The notes: a model not told the origin generated them from the sequence alone. A stretch of 64,000 bases of DNA from Picocystis sp. L7 (GCA_020975725.1 QXJR01000016.1:62001-126000), one strand, 5' to 3'. Shown: positions 8,945 through 21,108, numbered from the stretch's first letter. Numbers and translations: made by a program.

Positions 8945-10760
8945 ACGGTGTCATGCAATGCGGCTGTGCTGGTTTGCCTTGGACGCATGCGAGGAAGAGA
9001 AGCCCGAGGTCAAGCAAAGGGAAAGCCAACCACCTGTGACCCTGACAAAGAGAAAGACCTGGGCACACTGATTTCAAGTCAGGCAGGGGCTGCAGCATCA
9101 TTTTCCGGTGTGAATGGCTGCGGGTTTGCATCCGATTCTCATGCGTGCATCGGACATTGATCAAGAATATCGCTGGTTAACTTCATCTTGTTTGTTTCCT
9201 CCTGGCTGGGCAAGTAGCGCGAGACCGCTTCAATTGTAGCCAGGCTTGTGGCCTGCATATCTTGCAAAATGCAGTCTATTCTGCTTTGCTGTTGCACGTT
9301 TGCTTCTCAAAGGGTTTCGATAAACGTACATATGCAATGTTGGGCCTGCTTCTTTCCGTGAATCCGTTGATGCATGGAGCCATGGGATCAAGACTGCGCC
9401 TCATGAATGTGCAATTGCTGCAAATTATCGAATTCACATTTGTATTAATTGCACTTGCGGTGTGCATGCTCAGCATGAAAAAGGTCTGGTGCTTGCGGTA
9501 TTGCGTTGTGCATCACACGCTGTAGCTGCTGTTTCTCACTTATTACGCAGCGCGTCTGCAATCGAAGCCAGCAGCGTTCAACTTTGATAGCTGTTCTGAC
9601 ACCCATAACAATCTCTTGCTTGTCCCATGCAAGGAGAAGTCACACATCGCAATTGGAGCAACAATACTGAATGATTGGCAGGATGATCCCGGCGGATCTT
9701 GCCAAGTAGACACGGCATATACTTGGAAGGACATTCTGCTGCATTTTGCGCTCTATCTCTTCGCGAAGGAAATGCTCGTACATACGAGAACCTTCTTTAC
9801 GGCCATGAGAAATGCAGAGAGTATCAAGCACAAGTTATGTCCGTATTGTGGCGTGCTTCATCCCCCATGCATCACGAAGAGGCAAACACCATGTGTATCT
9901 GTTGCTAACACGCATTTTCAGAGACTCACTTGGTCGAACATCGAGCGATGGTCCAACGTTTCCTTGTTCTATTGAAAGACAACGATCGTCGGCAATATTC
10001 TGGGGCTGAATCTGCGCTCGCATGGAGCTCTCCGTGAACATCCGTAGAGACAAGAAGATTGTGTGCAGGTTGCCGGAAGCACTGGCCAAGCCATCTCTTG
10101 AGTTGCTTGGCCATTGGAGAATCACAGATCTGCACGTTCAAGCATGGTTTTCCAGCACGCGCATCTTGCTGGCCATCTTTCGCTCTACCACCTTAGATGG
10201 TGGCTTTCTTCCACCGAGCGGTGTCAAGTTCGCATCAGGTACGTTGCATCACCTCTCCTCAATGGCGAGCTTGCCCTTTTTTCACGTTGGTTGCAAGCAC
10301 GGGCGATACAAGAAGCATCCCAGCCCATCAGGGAAGCAAGGTCACTCGCGCTCGCACGCATTGGTGCCGGGAGAGGGTCTGCGCGCTGTTGATGCATGCA
10401 CCGCACCTCCTCGTGTGTCGGGAAGCCTCTAGACTTTTTCCTTGGAGACGAGGAGACGGCGTTTCTCCAAGTTCTTGGCGTCTGCAGGGACGCGTTGGAT
10501 CCGCCTGCGTTACCTGGTCGCGTCTCGTGCTCGTGCACATGCGTTGTGTAGTCTCGTCGCACGGGCGTCCATTCCATCGCGTTTGGCCTTCCCGTTTGCA
10601 TCCCACGGCTCTTTCCCATCCCATCGTCTTCCTGGGTGGTTCCATCCACGCCAAGAAGGGCGGGGTGGGACCCCTGCCCTGTCCTCCCCCCCGGGGTGGA
10701 TCCATACAACCTTGGACTCGCCCCACCCCGTGGTACACCACAACCTTGGACAGATCCGAC
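8945..10760. other. Gene-poor, AT-richer intergenic stretch
   Basis: About 1.8 kb between the TupA-like gene and the Ariadne-type gene. From 9.0 to 10.4 kb the base composition is clearly more AT-rich than in the genes, with many stops. The longest open frames (9262-9525 and 9616-9975, plus) match nothing I know. 10430-10760 turns GC-rich again and is the probable promoter of the next gene. No tRNA arms or transposon ends recognised. Confidence 0.5.
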
Positions 10761-12606
10761 ATGGAAGCCAGCTCCAGCAGCGATGGCGACGCCTGTCGCT
10801 TCGAAGACAGCCCGCTGGAGAGCGCCAGCAGCGAGAGCGGAGGCGACGAGGTGGGTGGCGCGAAAGCACGTGGAGAGGAAGCGGAAGCGCGTGTGCTGAC
10901 CCAGGAAAGGAACGCGCGCAGGCGTGGACGTACGAGGTGCTGGCGACGGAAGCGCTGCGCAGGAGGCAGACGGAAGCCGTGGAAAGGGTGTGCAACGTGC
11001 TTTCGGTGGAGGAAGACGTGGCCTACGCGCTGCTGAAGCACTGCAAGTGGTGCGAGGCGAGGACGAGAAGCGCACGTGCGTGGCCGCGACGTGGAAGCGA
11101 CGCTGACGGATCCCATGGACGAGACGCAGGGACGGGAACGCGGTGAACGATCGATGGTTCGGAGACCACGAAGAGACGCGACGAGAGGTGGGACTGGTGG
11201 GATCCAATCCGAACGAGCAACACGCCACGACCTGTGGAATCTGCTTCGAAACCATGGAGGAAACGGAGCTGCTTGGCGTCGCCTGTGGACACAAGTACTG
11301 CCGTGCATGCTGGAAAGGGTTCCTCCATGCATCCATCGAAGAAGGGCCGAAGTGCTTGACCATGCGATGCCCCGAACCTGGATGCTCGGCCTACGTGCCC
11401 AAGAGCTTTGTCCAACAGGAAGTACGCGGCGCGCACCTCCGCCATTACAAGTCCTTCTGGAACCGCTCCATGGTGGAAGAAAGCCCGACCTTGAAATGGT
11501 GCCCCGGTCCCAATTGCGAACGGGCCGTTTGCTGCTCGGCAACAAGCACAGAAACGTTGGACATCATGTGTGATTGTGGGCACTCCTTCTGCTGGGGATG
11601 CCTGGAAGAAGCACACCGCCCCGTCCTGTGCAAAACGGTGCACAAGTGGCTGGTGAAAAACAGCGCAGAGAGCGAAAACTTGACGTGGATCCTCGCCAAT
11701 TCGAAACCTTGTCCCAAGTGCAAGAGGCCGATCGAGAAGAACCAAGGCTGCATGCACATGACCTGCTCCGCACCCTGTCGGCACGAGTTCTGCTGGCTGT
11801 GCCTGGAGCCATGGAGGAAACACAGCGAACAAACCGGAGGGTTCTACCAGTGCAATCGCTACGTCAAAGCCAAAGAACAGGGCCTGTACGAGGAACAAGA
11901 GCTCAAGAGGAAAAGTGCAAAGGGTTCGTTGGAGCGTTACATGCACTACTTCGAACGATGGGACGCGCACGACAAAGCACGGAGGCGAGCCAAGAAAGAC
12001 CTAGCAGAAATCAATTCCACGCTGGAAAGTTTAAGCTCCAGCTTTGCCTCCACCACCAACCAGCTGAAGTTCTACACCGAAGCTTATCTGCAGATCATTG
12101 AATGTCGAAGGATCCTCAAGTGGACGTATGCATACGGATACTTTCACTTCATGGATTCCACCAATTCCACGCACCAGGATTTTCTGGAGTTCTTGCAGGG
12201 GGAGGCCGAAATGAGCCTGGAAAAGCTGCACCACGTAGCCGAAACAAACGTTGAACACTTGGTGGAAAATCCTGCGGAGTTTGATCACTTCAGGAGCAAG
12301 CTCACTGGCCTGACTTGCGTGGCCCGAGACTACTTCGACAAGCTGGTGACGGAATTGGAACACGGACTGCACCATCTTTCGTCCAGGTACAGTGAATCTC
12401 CGGGTACCAGCCTGGGTCGATCCTCCTCACCCAAGGAATTTCCCGTGGGTCCATCTCTCATCGCAAAAAACTCCAGAAAGCTCGAGCAGCTCATCTCCAT
12501 GGGTTTTGAAGTCAGGGAAGCACAAGCGGCGCTGGAAGAGGGAGAAGGAGATATGGACCAGGCCACGTCTATATTGCTGGCTTCGCTCTCAATGGAAGAT
12601 CCCTAA
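10761..12606 (+). CDS. Ariadne-type RBR E3 ubiquitin ligase with C-terminal UBA
   Basis: Three exons: 10761-10850, 10922-11049 and 11130-12606 (introns 71 and 80 bp, GTGGGT and GTGCGA donors, CAG acceptors) give 564 residues. An acidic Ser-rich start leads to the Ariadne UBA-like segment (TYEVLATEAL ... LLKHCKWDGNAVNDRWFGD, created across intron 2). RING1 begins CGICFETMEETELLGVACGH, followed by the IBR domain (LKWCPGPNCERAV ... CWGCLEEAHRP) and RING2 (CPKCKRPIEKNQGCMHMTC). The Cys in QGCMHM is the expected thioester cysteine. A helical Ariadne domain follows and a UBA-like end (LEQLISMGFEVREAQAALEE). The enzyme passes ubiquitin through its RING2 cysteine, usually after binding a neddylated cullin-RING ligase. 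The C-terminal UBA is less common in this family. Confidence 0.9.
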
Positions 12607-13021
12607 CCTCAGTATGGCAGAATTCGTCCCGAGGCGTCCGAGTGCCGGTCGAGGCGATTCCCGTTTCTTTCTTGCACGTATGGGTGTGCGAAAAATGGGC
12701 GTGGCTCCAAATTTCGGAGTGGAGGCGGGTGAAGGTACATACAACTTGGCAGTATATATTGCGGTGTACATACGAACGAATGTGCAATGGTTGCGCCCAC
12801 CAAAAACCCCATGGAAATACTTGCTTGCCAGGGAGATGCAGGTGCCCAACAGTCACCCATCCAGGTCCTCACAAGACGCCAACACACCGCTCTGCATTCG
12901 GAGGAACAGGGTGCGTGGAGTCATGCCCCCTGCTGGCTGCCGCACTGCCTCTGGCATCGAATTGAACTTTTGCGAGTCGGGTTTTAGTCTTTCTGCACAG
13001 ACTGGTTTGTCGGAGCATCCT
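12607..13021. other. Convergent intergenic region
   Basis: About 415 bp of 3' UTR sequence between the Ariadne-type and lipoyl synthase genes, with a short AT patch (cagtatatattgcgg) near 12750. No gene seen. Confidence 0.5.
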
Positions 13022-14095
13022 TCATGCCGCCGCCTTGGCCTTTGTCCGGTCTCCATCGATCATGGATTTGAGATAGAACTCACCCGCACGATAGGAGGAC
13101 CTCACCAGGGGTCCGGAAGCAACGTATCGGAATCCCATTTCCTCCGCCACTTTCTTCCACATGTCGAAGGCTTCTGGCGTGACGTACTCGTGCACGGGCA
13201 TGTGTTTTTTGGTGGGTCTCATGTATTGTCCGAAGGTGACCACGTCGACGTCCTTCTCTCGCAGCTGTTCCAGCGCAGCGTGGATGTCGTCCGGCGTCTC
13301 TCCCACACCCAGCATCATGCTTGTTTTGGTGACCGGCGCGCCGAACCCTTTGGCCATTTCCAGCACGTCCAGGCTCTGTTTCCATCCCGCTCTTCGGTCC
13401 CTCACGAACCTCTGCAAGCGTTCCACCGTCTCCACGTTGTGTGCGAACACGTCCAATCCCGAGGACGCCACCTTTTCCACGAGCTCCTTCCTCCCTTGAA
13501 AGTCCGGCGCCAGCGTTTCCACGAGTATCCCTTGGCTTCTGGCCTTGATTTCTCGCACGGTCTGTGCAAAGTGGCTGCTTCCCATGTCTTCCATGTCGTC
13601 TCGATCCACGCTGGTGATGACGATGTAGTCCACGCCCCAGGCGGCGATGGCTTCTCCTACGCGTTTGGGTTCTTCCGGATCCAGCGGTGGCGGCGCACGC
13701 GAGGTCTTGACCGCGCAGAAGCGGCATCCTCTGGTGCAGGTGTCTCCCATGATCATGATGGTGGCGGTGGCGCCGTGTCCGTCTTCGCCGCCACCCCAGC
13801 ATTCGCCCAGGTTCGGACACTTGGCTTCTTCGCACACGGTGTTGAGCTTCAGATCACGCAGCTTCTGCTTGATTTGGGCGTAGGCGGCGCCGCCAGGCAC
13901 CGGTGGACGCGTGAGCCAGCTCGGCTTCTTCGTCCGACTCTTCATCGGCGGTGCTTCCACGGCGTACGCGAAACGGTCCAGATCCGCGTCTTCCTCGGCC
14001 AGGCGGGCACGAAGGCGTGCCAAAGCACCTCCTGGAGACGCCGAGGACGTCGAAAGACCGCGACGAAGCGCGCGAGACCACGCCTCCATCGCCAT
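13022..14095 (-). CDS. LIP1: Lipoyl synthase, radical SAM, organellar
   Basis: 357 residues from the ATG at 14095 (a second ATG is at 14089). An Arg/Ser/Ala-rich leader precedes the catalytic core. The auxiliary iron-sulfur cluster motif [12 protein letters not shown] and the radical-SAM motif [10 protein letters not shown] are both complete, and the conserved C-terminal RSSY (VRSSYRAGE) is present. It inserts two sulfur atoms into octanoyl groups on lipoyl domains of 2-oxoacid dehydrogenases and glycine cleavage H protein. The leader and absence of plastid-type features favour the mitochondrial LIP1 form over LIP1p, but this is inference. No intron. Head to head with the RLP24 gene across a CT-rich minisatellite. 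Confidence 0.92.
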   Translation of the reverse strand: MAMEAWSRALRRGLSTSSASPGGALARLRARLAEEDADLDRFAYAVEAPPMKSRTKKPSWLTRPPVPGGAAYAQIKQKLRDLKLNTVCEEAKCPNLGECWGGGEDGHGATATIMIMGDTCTRGCRFCAVKTSRAPPPLDPEEPKRVGEAIAAWGVDYIVITSVDRDDMEDMGSSHFAQTVREIKARSQGILVETLAPDFQGRKELVEKVASSGLDVFAHNVETVERLQRFVRDRRAGWKQSLDVLEMAKGFGAPVTKTSMMLGVGETPDDIHAALEQLREKDVDVVTFGQYMRPTKKHMPVHEYVTPEAFDMWKKVAEEMGFRYVASGPLVRSSYRAGEFYLKSMIDGDRTKAKAAA

Positions 14096-14214
14096 CGCCA
14101 CACGTCGATGACGTGCACTCTCCTCTCCCTCGAGTTAATCTCGACTTAACCCTCTCTCCCTCCCTGTGGGGAGAGGAGGTTCACCAACCGAGGTTCACGC
14201 ACACGTACGGGACG

Positions 14215-14458
14215 GACCCTCTCCCTCTCCCTCTCCCTCTCCCTCACTACCTCTCTCCCTCCCTCTCCCTCTCTCCCTCAATCCCTCTCTCCCTCAATCC
14301 CTCTCTCCCTCAATCCCTCTCCCTCAATCCCTCTCCCTCTCCCTCTCTCCCTCTCCCTCTTTCTCTCTCCCTCTCTCCCTCTCTCCCTCTCCCTCACTAC
14401 CTCTCCCTCTCTCCCTCTCTCCCTCTCCCTCTCCCTCTCTCCCTCTCTCTCTCTCTCT
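14215..14458. repeat. CTCTCCC/CTCAATC minisatellite in a divergent promoter
   Basis: A 240-bp pyrimidine tract on the plus strand, built from ctctccctcc, ctcaatccc and ctcactacc blocks in irregular order. It sits between lipoyl synthase (minus, start 14095) and RLP24 (plus, start 14815). The remaining 14459-14814 is GC-rich promoter DNA without a convincing gene. The ORFs of Ser/Leu/Pro or Glu/Arg/Gly repeats are repeat artefacts. Confidence 0.9.
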
Positions 14459-14814
14459 GTCTGCGTGGGGGGGACGAACCGGGACCGACGCCTGTTCACC
14501 TCGCCCGACGAGGAATCGAGGGAGCGGAAGGGATACCCCCGTGCGGTGCGTGTTCGATTTCGAACGCCGTGTCCGTGCCTTTCCTCGCAGAGGATGGTGG
14601 GGATAGAAGTAGGAATCCTCGTCGGGTCGGGGCGGAGGCGGGGACGACCCTTCGAGGTTCGGCGAAGGGAACCGACCTGCGTCTCGAGGCGGCGGCGCAA
14701 GCACACGCCGCACGCGCACCGTTCTTGCCTTCCTTGCGGTTCGGAGAGGGGAGGGAGTGGGCACAGCAGGAGAAACCAGAGCTTGGGAAGCGGATCGATC
14801 GAAGGGCGGACGTC

Positions 14815-15309
14815 ATGCGCATCGAAAAGTGCTGGTTCTGTTCCAGCAACGTCTATCCTGGACACGGGATCATGTTCGCACGAAACGACGGGGAACTCTT
14901 CCGGTTCTGTCGCTCCAAGTGCCATCGGAACTTCAAGATGAAGCGGAACCCCAGGAAGGTCAAGTGGACCAAGGCGTATCGCAAGGGACACGGGAAGGAA
15001 CTGGCCGAAGACCTCACCTACGAGTTCGAAAGGAGGAGGAACCGTCCGGAGAAATACAACCGGGAGACGTTGGCCAAGACCATCGAAGCCATCGAGAAGG
15101 TGCAGGACATACGAGTCAAGCGCGAAAGCAGGTTCTACGACAACAGGATGAAGGACAAGAAGCAGAAGGAGTCCAGGGAAGCCAGGAGGATGCTGGAACA
15201 AGAAGTGCACCTGGCCGACACGCCGTCCAAGGAGAAACTGGAAGGAATCAAGACCAAAGCCAAGACGCCGAAGGTCAAGATACCCGTCGCAGACCAAATG
15301 CAGGAGTGA
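14815..15309 (+). CDS. RLP24: Ribosome biogenesis protein RLP24 (RSL24D1)
   Basis: 164 residues. The N terminus MRIEKCWFCSSNVYPGHG and FRFCRSKCHRNFKMKRNPRK form the eL24-type zinc finger, and WTKAYRKGHGKEL is the conserved continuation. The long charged C-terminal helix (KDKKQKESREARRM) distinguishes RLP24 from ribosomal eL24. It holds the eL24 site on pre-60S particles until the AAA-ATPase Drg1 removes it in the cytoplasm. The upstream frame is open but the family always starts at this Met. Its end lies 54 bp from the stop of the convergent coiled-coil gene. Confidence 0.92.
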   Translation: MRIEKCWFCSSNVYPGHGIMFARNDGELFRFCRSKCHRNFKMKRNPRKVKWTKAYRKGHGKELAEDLTYEFERRRNRPEKYNRETLAKTIEAIEKVQDIRVKRESRFYDNRMKDKKQKESREARRMLEQEVHLADTPSKEKLEGIKTKAKTPKVKIPVADQMQE

Positions 15310-15363
15310 TGCGCAACCGCAATAAACGCTTCCATCCCAGGAAGGCCGGACGTCACGTCTCCT

Positions 15364-16401
15364 TCAATGTCGCATACCACCGAACGGATCCATGGCGGCC
15401 GACACGAAGGCGAGCGGAGGCTTAACGGGACGTCGATTCTCCTGGCTGTCAACGTCCGAGTCTTTCTTCTTCTGCTTGCCTCTCTTGCGCACTCCGAACG
15501 TGCGCATGGACGTGAGCGGCCTGGATGCAACATGACGCTCCTTTTGGATCGTCGATGCGTCTTGCCGATGCTCTTCGGGAAGGTGGATGGTGCGAAGGCG
15601 ATGTGCAGCGTTCGCATGCTCCAGGACCTCGGCCTCGCTGGCGGCCACCCTCGCTTTCAATCGTTCCTCCATCGCCCGGTAGCTTTGGATCTGCTTGTGG
15701 AGCTGCTGCACTGCCTTCTGGTGTGCGGAGGCCTCATCCTCCATCTTCCGGATCGACGATTCTTTGCCTTGGAAGTCGAACACGCGTCCGTCCTCCGAGA
15801 TGCGCTGGATGGCTTCTTGGAGCCTCCTCAGTTCGTTGGCGAGGAGGGACACTTTGGTTCGTTTCGATTCGTTCGTGGCCGCCTGTTCGCACACGTCTTT
15901 CTCGAGCGAGAGCGTCTCTTGCTCTCTCTGGGCGATGGTTTCTTTCCTGGCTTCGATTTCCTTGTTGATTCTCCTCATGTCGCAGGTGATTCGCATGAAT
16001 TCCGAGTCCGCTTGTCTTCTCATTTCCAGGTAGTCGGCTTGGGCCTGGTCTTCCTGGAACTTCCGACACTCTCGTGCGAAGGCCGTGGGAATTTCGAGGA
16101 AGGCGTCCTTCCATTTTCTCCTCTTCCTGTCTTCGAACTCTTCGGACTCTCGTTTCAGCCTCGCCCATTCGTCCCGGACCACCTTCGCCAGGATCGTTTC
16201 TTTGGTCACGCGGATTTCGGTTCGACACGCCGTTTCCAGCTTCGTTTCTGCGTCCTTCTCCACCTCCTTCGCACGCTCCCGGGTCCGTTCCAGCGCCTCG
16301 ATCCGTTCCTGGAGCGTCTCCTTCTTCTCCGAGAGCTTCTCTTTGGCCTCGTCCAGCGCCCTCTTGAGCTCGTTCACCCGCGACACGAGCTCCATCGCCA
16401 T
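15364..16401 (-). CDS. Long coiled-coil protein, function unknown
   Basis: 345 residues from the ATG at 16401. Apart from the last ~50 residues almost all of it is charged heptad-like helix (for instance LKRALDEAKEKLSEKKETL, KEIEARKETIAQREQETLSLEKD, KAVQQLHKQIQSYRAMEERL). The tail is basic (RTFGVRKRGKQKKK) and ends DPFGGMRH. No other domain is visible. I do not recognise the family. It is divergent from SMC3 with about 660 bp between starts, so the two may share a promoter, but a role with cohesin is only a guess. Codon use is like that of its neighbours, so it is very probably a real gene. Confidence 0.75.
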   Translation of the reverse strand: MAMELVSRVNELKRALDEAKEKLSEKKETLQERIEALERTRERAKEVEKDAETKLETACRTEIRVTKETILAKVVRDEWARLKRESEEFEDRKRRKWKDAFLEIPTAFARECRKFQEDQAQADYLEMRRQADSEFMRITCDMRRINKEIEARKETIAQREQETLSLEKDVCEQAATNESKRTKVSLLANELRRLQEAIQRISEDGRVFDFQGKESSIRKMEDEASAHQKAVQQLHKQIQSYRAMEERLKARVAASEAEVLEHANAAHRLRTIHLPEEHRQDASTIQKERHVASRPLTSMRTFGVRKRGKQKKKDSDVDSQENRRPVKPPLAFVSAAMDPFGGMRH

Positions 16402-17065
16402 CGTGCTGCGCTCGTGCTGCGCTCCTTCACGTGTTAACCTCGAGGTTAAGTCGAAGCCCGATCGGGGACGCCCCCCCCGCCCGGGAAAGGGCTCCCTCGG
16501 GGAGTTTCTTCTCTCCTGGGCGCGTGGGAGGAGGCGGAGGGCGGGGACGTCGGCTTCGAAGGGCGCGTTTTCTTGAACGGTGAGGGCAAGAGCGGATGGG
16601 AGGGTTCCTTCGGCGCGATCTGTCCGCGCGACGAAGACGTGGGCTGGAACGGTGTCGCCTGTGGACGTTTCCCGTCTCTTTTCCGATTCGACCGGGTTCC
16701 TCTCCGGTTCGAAAGGGAACTCGTTTCCTAATCCCAAGGGAAAACCGTCCCGTTTCCCTTGTTTCCCCACACTCGCATTCCGATCGAACCCGGATCCCTC
16801 TCCCATGCGAAAGGAAGGACCCCCCGGTTCGATTTTCCCTTTCCTTTTGCGTCATGCATGCGTTCCTCGCCGAGGATGTGTCTCCTGCTCTGTCCACCTC
16901 CGCGGGCCTCGGCGGGCAAGGGCGGGAAGGGAGGGTGGATGCAGGTCACGAAACGCGCCAAATTTCCGGTTCGGAAATCACATCTCTCGACGCGAAAGGC
17001 GCCGAGGCGCACGCCATCGCGCGCGTTCCGAACCTCTCCTCCGCACGAAGGCGTCCCTGCGGACC
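16402..17065. promoter_or_regulatory. Divergent promoter with TTCGAAAGGGAA motif
   Basis: Between the coiled-coil gene and SMC3. Near 16707-16722 lies ccggttcgaaagggaa, the same motif seen in other intergenic regions of the window. A g/c-rich stretch and the word gttaacctcgaggttaa (16433-16449, an imperfect palindrome) are also present. No gene seen. Regulatory role is inferred from recurrence only. Confidence 0.35.
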
Positions 17066-20000
17066 ATGCACATCAAGCAGGTGATCGTGGAAGGTGCGAA
17101 AGAGGCCGAAGAGACGCGCACGAGGCGGAAATGTGCGTGGCTGACGTCGAAGACGCGAGGACACGCAGGATTCAAGAGCTACAAGGAACAAGTGGCCACC
17201 GAACCGTTCAGTCCGAAGACGAATGTCATCGGTGCGTGTCACGAATCAGCAGGAGAAGTTGGAAAAGAACAGGACGACCCTCGAAAGCGAAGGGAAACGA
17301 TGGACGAAGGATCCACCCGAAAGAATGGCGCCTGACTCGATGGCACGCACACCGCGACACGACCTGCCTTGCAGTGGGCGCGAATGGTTCGGGAAAGACG
17401 AACTTCTTCCAAGGTGAGAGCGACAAGAACGAAACCACGAGCGATGTGTGGAGCTTCGAAACCGTGGCTGACGCGTGGAACTCGAACGATCGTGCGACGA
17501 AGCCATCCGATTCGTGCTGAGCGACATGTACACGAACCTTCGAGTGGAAGATCGCCAGCAACTCCTGCACGTACGTGATGCTTCCGGACGATATGCGTAG
17601 CTAACTCGCGACCATTAATTGTCGACTGACCGAGTCCTTCGTCTGGGCTTTCGCGGCAACGATGCGCGCTGATCGCTTGCAGGAAGGAGCCGGTCATGCC
17701 GTCATGTCGGCCTTCGTGGAGCTAGTGTTTGACAACCAAGACAACCGCATCCCTGTGGACAGAGACGAGGTCCGGCTGAGAAGAACCATTGGACTCAAGA
17801 AGGATGAGTACTTCTTGGACAAGAAACACATCACCAAGACGGAAGTGATGAACCTCCTGGAAAGCGCCGGGTTCTCTCGATCCAATCCCTACTACGTGGT
17901 CCAACAGGGAAAGATCATGAGCATGGCCAACATGAAAGACAGCGAAAGGTTGGACTTATTGAAGGAAATCGGGGGTACCAACGTGTACGAGGAACGGAGG
18001 AAAGATTCACTCAAGATCTTGGAGGACACGGTCAACAAGCGCGCCCAGATCAACGAGGTGATAAGCTACATCGAAGAGCGCCTGAAGGAGCTGGATGAGG
18101 AGCGTGATGAACTTGCCAAGTATCAACAGCTGGACAAACAGAGACGTTCCCTGGAATATGCCATCTATGATCAGGAGCTCCAAGATGCAAGGAAGAAGCT
18201 GGATGAAACCGAGAGCCGCCGCCAGGCCGCCGCGGAACAGTCAGGGAAGCTGTATGAGGAAATGAGAGACGCCCAGTCAAGGCTGGCTAAGGTTACTAAA
18301 GAGGTGGAAGATCTTACGGACAATCGTGATGTCCTGGTCGAGGAGAGAAATTTGCTTGCTCAGGAGAAGAAGGATGCTATCAAGAGGAAGGCCTATAAGG
18401 AGTTGGACGTGAAAGAAATGGAAGAGCGGTCCGGAAGCAACAATGATGCAAAATCTCAAGTTGCAGAGGAGCTGGAGAAGTTGGCTGCCAGAATCCACGA
18501 AACCACTGAAAAGCTCAATTCTGTCACACCGGAGCTCGAGAAGGAAAAAGAAGAGCAGAATCTTATTGAGAATAACATTGCCGCCATGGAGACTCGCCTA
18601 AGCACCCTTTACCAGAAACAAGGAAGGGCATCCCAGTTTGCATCAGCAAAAGAAAGGGACCAGTGGCTGAACAAGGAGCTTTCAGAACTGGAGAAGGCCC
18701 ATACAAAAAGTGCAAACCAAGCCAAGCTTCTGGAGGAGCAAATGGAACAGCTGCAGGAGGACCTGGACGAACAGGCATCAGCCGTAAGAGACCGAACGGA
18801 TGCTGTCCAACAGCGAAGGCAAAATATTGAGAATACCGTCCAAGAAGTAGCGAAGCTGAAGGAGAAGAGGGATAAGCTTACAGACGAGCGCAAAGAGCTC
18901 TGGCGAGCCGATGCAGAAGCAGATCGAGACCTCGAAAAACACAAAGCAGAGTTAGGAAGGTGTGAGAGACAACTTGAATCAGCCATGCCAAGGGATATCA
19001 ACCGAGGGCTTATGTTTGTTCGGAAAGTTGTGAAGCAGAGGAACATCAAAGGGGTTCATGGGGCACTGATTGAACTCTTCAGCTGCAATAGCCGTTTCAG
19101 CACAGCAGTGGAGGTGACGGCTGGTAACAGCCTCTTCCATGTCGTCGTAGATTCTGATGAAGTTGCCTCACAGATCATCAAGCATCTGAACGAAGAGAAA
19201 GGCGGAAGAGTCAGCTTCTTACCGTTGAACAGGCTTAGCTCCAAAGTTCCCGACTATCCAAAAGACTACGGGACTGATGTCCTGCCAATGATCAAGAAGC
19301 TCAAATTCGATGAGAAGTTCAAGCCTGCAATGCTGCAAGTGTTTGGTAAGACTTTGATCTGCCGAGACTTGGATGTTGGAACGAATGTTGCACGCACCAC
19401 GCAGCTCAATTGTGTGACGCTGGAAGGAGATCAAGTGAGCAAGAGGGGCTCCCTCACTGGTGGGTATCATGACACTCGTACGTCCAGAGTCGAGGCGATG
19501 AAACTCATCAAAGATTTGAGCGAACAACAGGCTGTGCTCCAAACGCAAACAGAGAAGGCGCAAGCCTCTGTGCAGCGGTTGGATCAAGAAATCAGCCAGA
19601 TCCTTGGCGAGATCCAAAAGCTAGAGGCAAAGCGAGTGCACATGAAAGATGCCACCGAAGAGCTCGAAAAGGAGTTGCACCGCATGCAAGACAAGCAGCA
19701 GCACAGCCGGAAGCAGCTCGAGCAAAAGCAACAGCAACATGTATCGATCACCAACTCCTTGTCCCAAATTCAGGCCAACATGGAGTCGCTGCGGTCCGAG
19801 TTTGGGAGCGACATGAAGTCCACGTTGACTGCTGCTGAAGGAAAGGAGCTTTCAGCCCTCAACTCTGAGCTACCCACATTGAAAAGCCGCCTTGTCGAGT
19901 GCAAGACAAGGGCCTTGGAGAAGGAAACCGAGAAGCAAGAACTTGAGACCTTGCTCTCTACAAACCTGCTCAAGCGTCAAAAGGAGTTGGAGAGCATGAC

Positions 20001-21108
20001 AGGTCCATTTGGTGAAGAAGAGGCGGCAGACTTGCTTGACCAAAAGAGGGCAGAACTCAACTCTGCAGTAGCACTTGTGGAGGATCTCAGTCGAAAACAA
20101 TCTGCGGTGGACTCCCGGCTGGAGGAAGTACAGCAAAAGCTGGAAGATTTGGGAGCCGAACAAGAAAAGCTGCAAGGATACGAGGACCAAGAAGAAAGGA
20201 TCATCCAGGACGAGATGAAGATCATGGAGCAACTGATGGCCAGGAGGAACATGCTCATGCAGAAAAGAGACGAGCTACAGAGAAAGATCCGTGACCTTGG
20301 GTCCCTACCTTCTGATGCGTTTGAGAAGTACAGAGGCAAGCGCTCAAAAGAGCTTCATGGTCTGTTGCAGCGCTGCAACAATGAGCTGAAGGAGTACAGT
20401 CATGTCAACAAAAAAGCATTGGATCAGTATGTCAACTTTACAGAACAGAGGGAAGAGCTCAACAAGAGACAGGGTGAGTTGGACAAGTCAGACCAGAAGA
20501 TCAGAGAGCTCATAGAAGTGTTGGACCACCGAAAGGATGAGGCGATTGAACGGACGTTCAAGGGAGTCGCCAAAAACTTCAAAGAGGTTTTCTCAGAATT
20601 GGTTCCCGGTGGGTTGGGTCAACTGGTGATGCAAAAGAAGCGTAGGGCAGACGACGCTGATCTGGAGCAGGATGTAGATGGGGCCAGTCAAGATCCTGGC
20701 ACCAGGAACGAAAAGTACTGCGGAGTCAAAGTGAAGGTAAAATTTGCTTCTGGTACTGAAACCATCTCAATCAACCAGCTATCAGGAGGACAGAAAACTG
20801 TAGTGGCCCTGGCAATGATCTTTGCCATTCAACGGTGCGACCCGGCTCCATTTTACTTGTTTGACGAGATTGATGCCGCATTGGATCCTGCTTACCGCAC
20901 TGCTGTCGGTGCTATGATCAAGAAGCAGTCGACGGATGAGCGGATTCAGACACAATTCATTTGCACCACATTCAGGCCAGAATTGGTCAAAGTAGCCGAC
21001 AAGATTTTCGGAGTTTCGCACAAGAATAGGATCTCACAGGTAGACGTCGTGGAGAAAGAAGATGCTTTAGCATTCATCGAGGAGGAAGAGCCAGAGAAGA
21101 GTGCATGA
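17066..21108 (+). CDS. SMC3: Cohesin subunit SMC3
   Basis: Five exons: 17066-17093, 17169-17231, 17375-17413, 17503-17570, 17683-21108; 1207 residues, normal SMC3 length. The four introns (75-143 bp) all lie within the first 200 coding bases. Splicing rebuilds MHIKQVIVEGFKSYKEQV, the Walker A motif GANGSGKT (32-39) and AIRFVLSDMYTNLRVEDRQ, as in other SMC3 proteins. Two long coiled coils flank the hinge (about residues 510-660, with FSTAVEVTAGNSLFHVVVD and GSLTGGYHDTRTSR). The C-terminal head has the signature LSGGQKTVVALAMIFAIQRCDPAPFYLFDEIDAALD. SMC3 pairs with SMC1 to form the cohesin ring for sister-chromatid cohesion. Coding GC drops visibly from the first to the last kilobase. Confidence 0.97.

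Noticed and set aside
14166-14606. Ser/Leu/Pro-repeat ORF
   Set aside because: Artefact of the CT-rich minisatellite; no start context and no neighbouring exon.
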